A stretch of DNA of 54,396 nucleotides, taken from Planctomycetota bacterium (GTDB lineage: Bacteria; Planctomycetota; J058; JAJDCQ01). The stretch covers positions 1 through 54,396 of the forward strand of contig JAJDCQ010000245.1 of the NCBI GenBank assembly GCA_029260755.1, written 5' to 3'. Position 1 is the stretch's first letter; every line of letters begins with the position of its first letter. A model generated the notes under the pieces. That model was not told where the DNA came from. It ran no database searches and saw only the letters and a list, made by a program, of their open reading frames with translations. A program made the translations under genes and the position numbers. This document shows positions 53,127-54,396 of the stretch, one piece after another.

Positions 53127-54140
53127 CTAGTCGCCGTAGTTGGTGATCTTGGCCTTCGCCGAGATCTCCAGCATCCGCTCCACCGGAAGCAGCGCTCGCA
53201 CGCGGATGTCCTCGGGGACCGTCACCTCGGGGGCGAGGTCGCGAAGGCAGAGGTAGAGCTTCTCGAGGGTGTTGAGTCGCATGTAGGGGCACTCGTTGCA
53301 GCTGCACCCCTCCTGGTCGGGCACGGGCAGGAAGGTCTTGCCCGGCGCGACGCGGCGCATCTGATGGATCACTCCGGGCTCGGTCGCGACGATGAACGTC
53401 TTCGCGTCGCTCTCGGTCGTCCGGGCGATGAGCTTCGAGGTGCTGCCGATGTAGTCGGCGAGGGTCAGGACGGCCCCGTCGCACTCGGGGTGGGCGATCA
53501 CCTCGGCGCCCGGATGCTCGGTCTTCAGCTCGACGATCGCCTTCGCGCTGAACGTCTCGTGGACGATGCAGGTGCCGGGCCAGAACGCCATCTCGCGGCC
53601 GGTCTCCTGCATCACCCACTTGGCGAGGAAGCGGTCGGGCGCGAACAGGATCGGCTTGTCGGCGGGGACGCTCGCGACGATCTCGCGGGCGTTGCTCGAG
53701 GTGCAGATGAGGTCCGAGAGCGCCTTCACCCGGGCCGAGCTGTTCACGTAGGTGATGACGGTGTGGTCGGGGTGCTCCTTGACGAACGCCTCGAACCGGT
53801 CGGCCGGGCAGCCGTCGGCGAGGGAGCACCCGGCGCGCAGGTCGGGGACGACGACCTTGCGGGTCGGGTTGAGGATCTTCGCCGTCTCGGCCATGAAGTG
53901 GACCCCGGCGAAGACGATCACCTCGGAGGCGGCCTTCTTGGCCGCCTGGGCGAGGGCCAGGCTGTCGCCGACCACGTCGGCGAGGTCCTGGAGGTCGTCC
54001 TCCTGGTAGTAGTGGGCGAGGATGATCGCGTCCTTCTCCTTGCGGAGCCGGGCGATCTCCTCCTCGAGGTCGAGGGTCGGATCGATCGCTTCGACGCGAC
54101 GATCGAGCTCGGGGTCGACGGTGACGGAGACGGTGGCCAT
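53127..54140 (-). CDS. nadA: Quinolinate synthase A
   Basis: Condenses iminoaspartate with dihydroxyacetone phosphate to quinolinate in NAD synthesis; 337 residues. The iron-sulphur ligands are Cys105 or Cys111 (AGCSLADGC), Cys191 (WPGTCIVHE) and Cys284 (CNECPYM), in line with the three-Cys rule for the family. ILAHYYQEDDLQDLADVVGD opens the fold and PECDGAVL and KTFIVATEPGV are conserved. A basic-acidic N-terminal extension of about 22 residues is present. nadB and nadC are not in the window. Confidence 0.95.
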   Translation of the reverse strand: MATVSVTVDPELDRRVEAIDPTLDLEEEIARLRKEKDAIILAHYYQEDDLQDLADVVGDSLALAQAAKKAASEVIVFAGVHFMAETAKILNPTRKVVVPDLRAGCSLADGCPADRFEAFVKEHPDHTVITYVNSSARVKALSDLICTSSNAREIVASVPADKPILFAPDRFLAKWVMQETGREMAFWPGTCIVHETFSAKAIVELKTEHPGAEVIAHPECDGAVLTLADYIGSTSKLIARTTESDAKTFIVATEPGVIHQMRRVAPGKTFLPVPDQEGCSCNECPYMRLNTLEKLYLCLRDLAPEVTVPEDIRVRALLPVERMLEISAKAKITNYGD

Positions 54141-54396
54141 GGGTCGGGCCTCCCTGATGCGAGGGTCGAAACTCGGTGCCGAGCGATGCTACCGAGAACC
54201 GCCGGGCGTGCAACGCAACTTCGGGACCCCGGCGGCTCTGCGTGAGATTCCCTGTCGCTGTTCCAGGAACGACGGAATCTCACGCAAAGGCGCAAAGGCG
54301 CAAAGGAGCTCCGCCGGATCCAGATCTCGGCTCGGAGCAACGACCCTTTGCGTCTTTGCGCCTTTGCGTGAGCTCTCGTCCGTCTGTTCCAGGAAC
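54141..54396. repeat. nadA upstream region and GCGCAAAG-type element at the window edge
   Basis: From 54239 on the sequence is palindromic. TGCGTGAGATTCC (54239-54251) pairs perfectly with GGAATCTCACGCA (54274-54286), the loop holding CTGTTCCAGGAAC. Overlapping it, a GCGCAAAG element has arms at 54278-54306 and 54345-54372, the same family as the inner palindrome at 48991-49077. CTGTTCCAGGAAC occurs again at the very end (54384-54396), so the element may continue or be flanked by a direct repeat. No gene is visible; the nadA promoter should lie in 54141-54238 but is not clear. Confidence 0.75.

Noticed and set aside
52927..54213. Second long - strand frame overlapping nadA
   Set aside because: Arg/Pro-rich shadow of nadA in another frame; the nadA frame has its conserved cysteines and motifs.

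Overview
The window is one 54.4 kb stretch of a GC-rich bacterial chromosome, carrying almost all of the translation and transcription core. Nearly every gene is on the + strand; only a rhomboid protease (35994-37262) and nadA (53127-54140) are on the - strand. I see no rRNA, CRISPR array, transposase, integrase or phage gene. The EF-Tu switch I region (KILTI instead of RGITI), an EF-G with EF-G2-like features, the absence of L30 and the style of the RNA polymerase subunits suggest a member of the Planctomycetota, perhaps a deep-branching one. That placement is an inference from remembered family sequences, not from a search.

Layout. 1-1947: a repeat element and cysS. 2011-3954: a promoter, then four tRNA genes (Thr-TGT, a Tyr-shaped tRNA with a GGA anticodon, Gly-TCC, Thr-GGT) and tuf, the same order as E. 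coli thrU-tyrU-glyT-thrT-tufB. 4145-7912: rpmG, secE, nusG, rplK, rplA, rplJ, rplL. 8189-16371: rpoB and rpoC. 16483-19931: rpsL, rpsG, fusA. 20201-35635: the merged S10, spc and alpha operons from rpsJ to rplQ, preceded by a near-consensus promoter. In this block rplX (L24) is missing from its normal place after rplN and is instead fused in frame to rpmC (L29). rpmD, adk and infA are absent.

35636-54396 is more mixed. It holds the rhomboid protease, miaB, ribD, a signalling block (hybrid histidine kinase, membrane-anchored kinase-like protein with lost catalytic residues, PAS/histidine-kinase-like protein without its phospho-accepting His), a large TPR lipoprotein, the rnpA-yidD-radical SAM-lipoprotein cluster, a PIN-PhoH ATPase and nadA.

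The most striking structure outside genes is a set of long inverted repeats whose arms are made of short tandem units of about 7-9 bp. Several families occur: ATTACACAG, CACGGAGG, GCGCAAAG, CGCCAAGG and GCGGAAA/GCGGACA. They sit only in intergenic gaps, often right against a start or stop codon. One case is a palindrome of one family nested inside a palindrome of another, and two families occur twice with conserved flanks. They resemble REP/MITE-like non-autonomous elements, but I know no formal description of them. Together with the L29-L24 fusion and the anticodon-switched tRNA they are the best candidates for something undescribed here.
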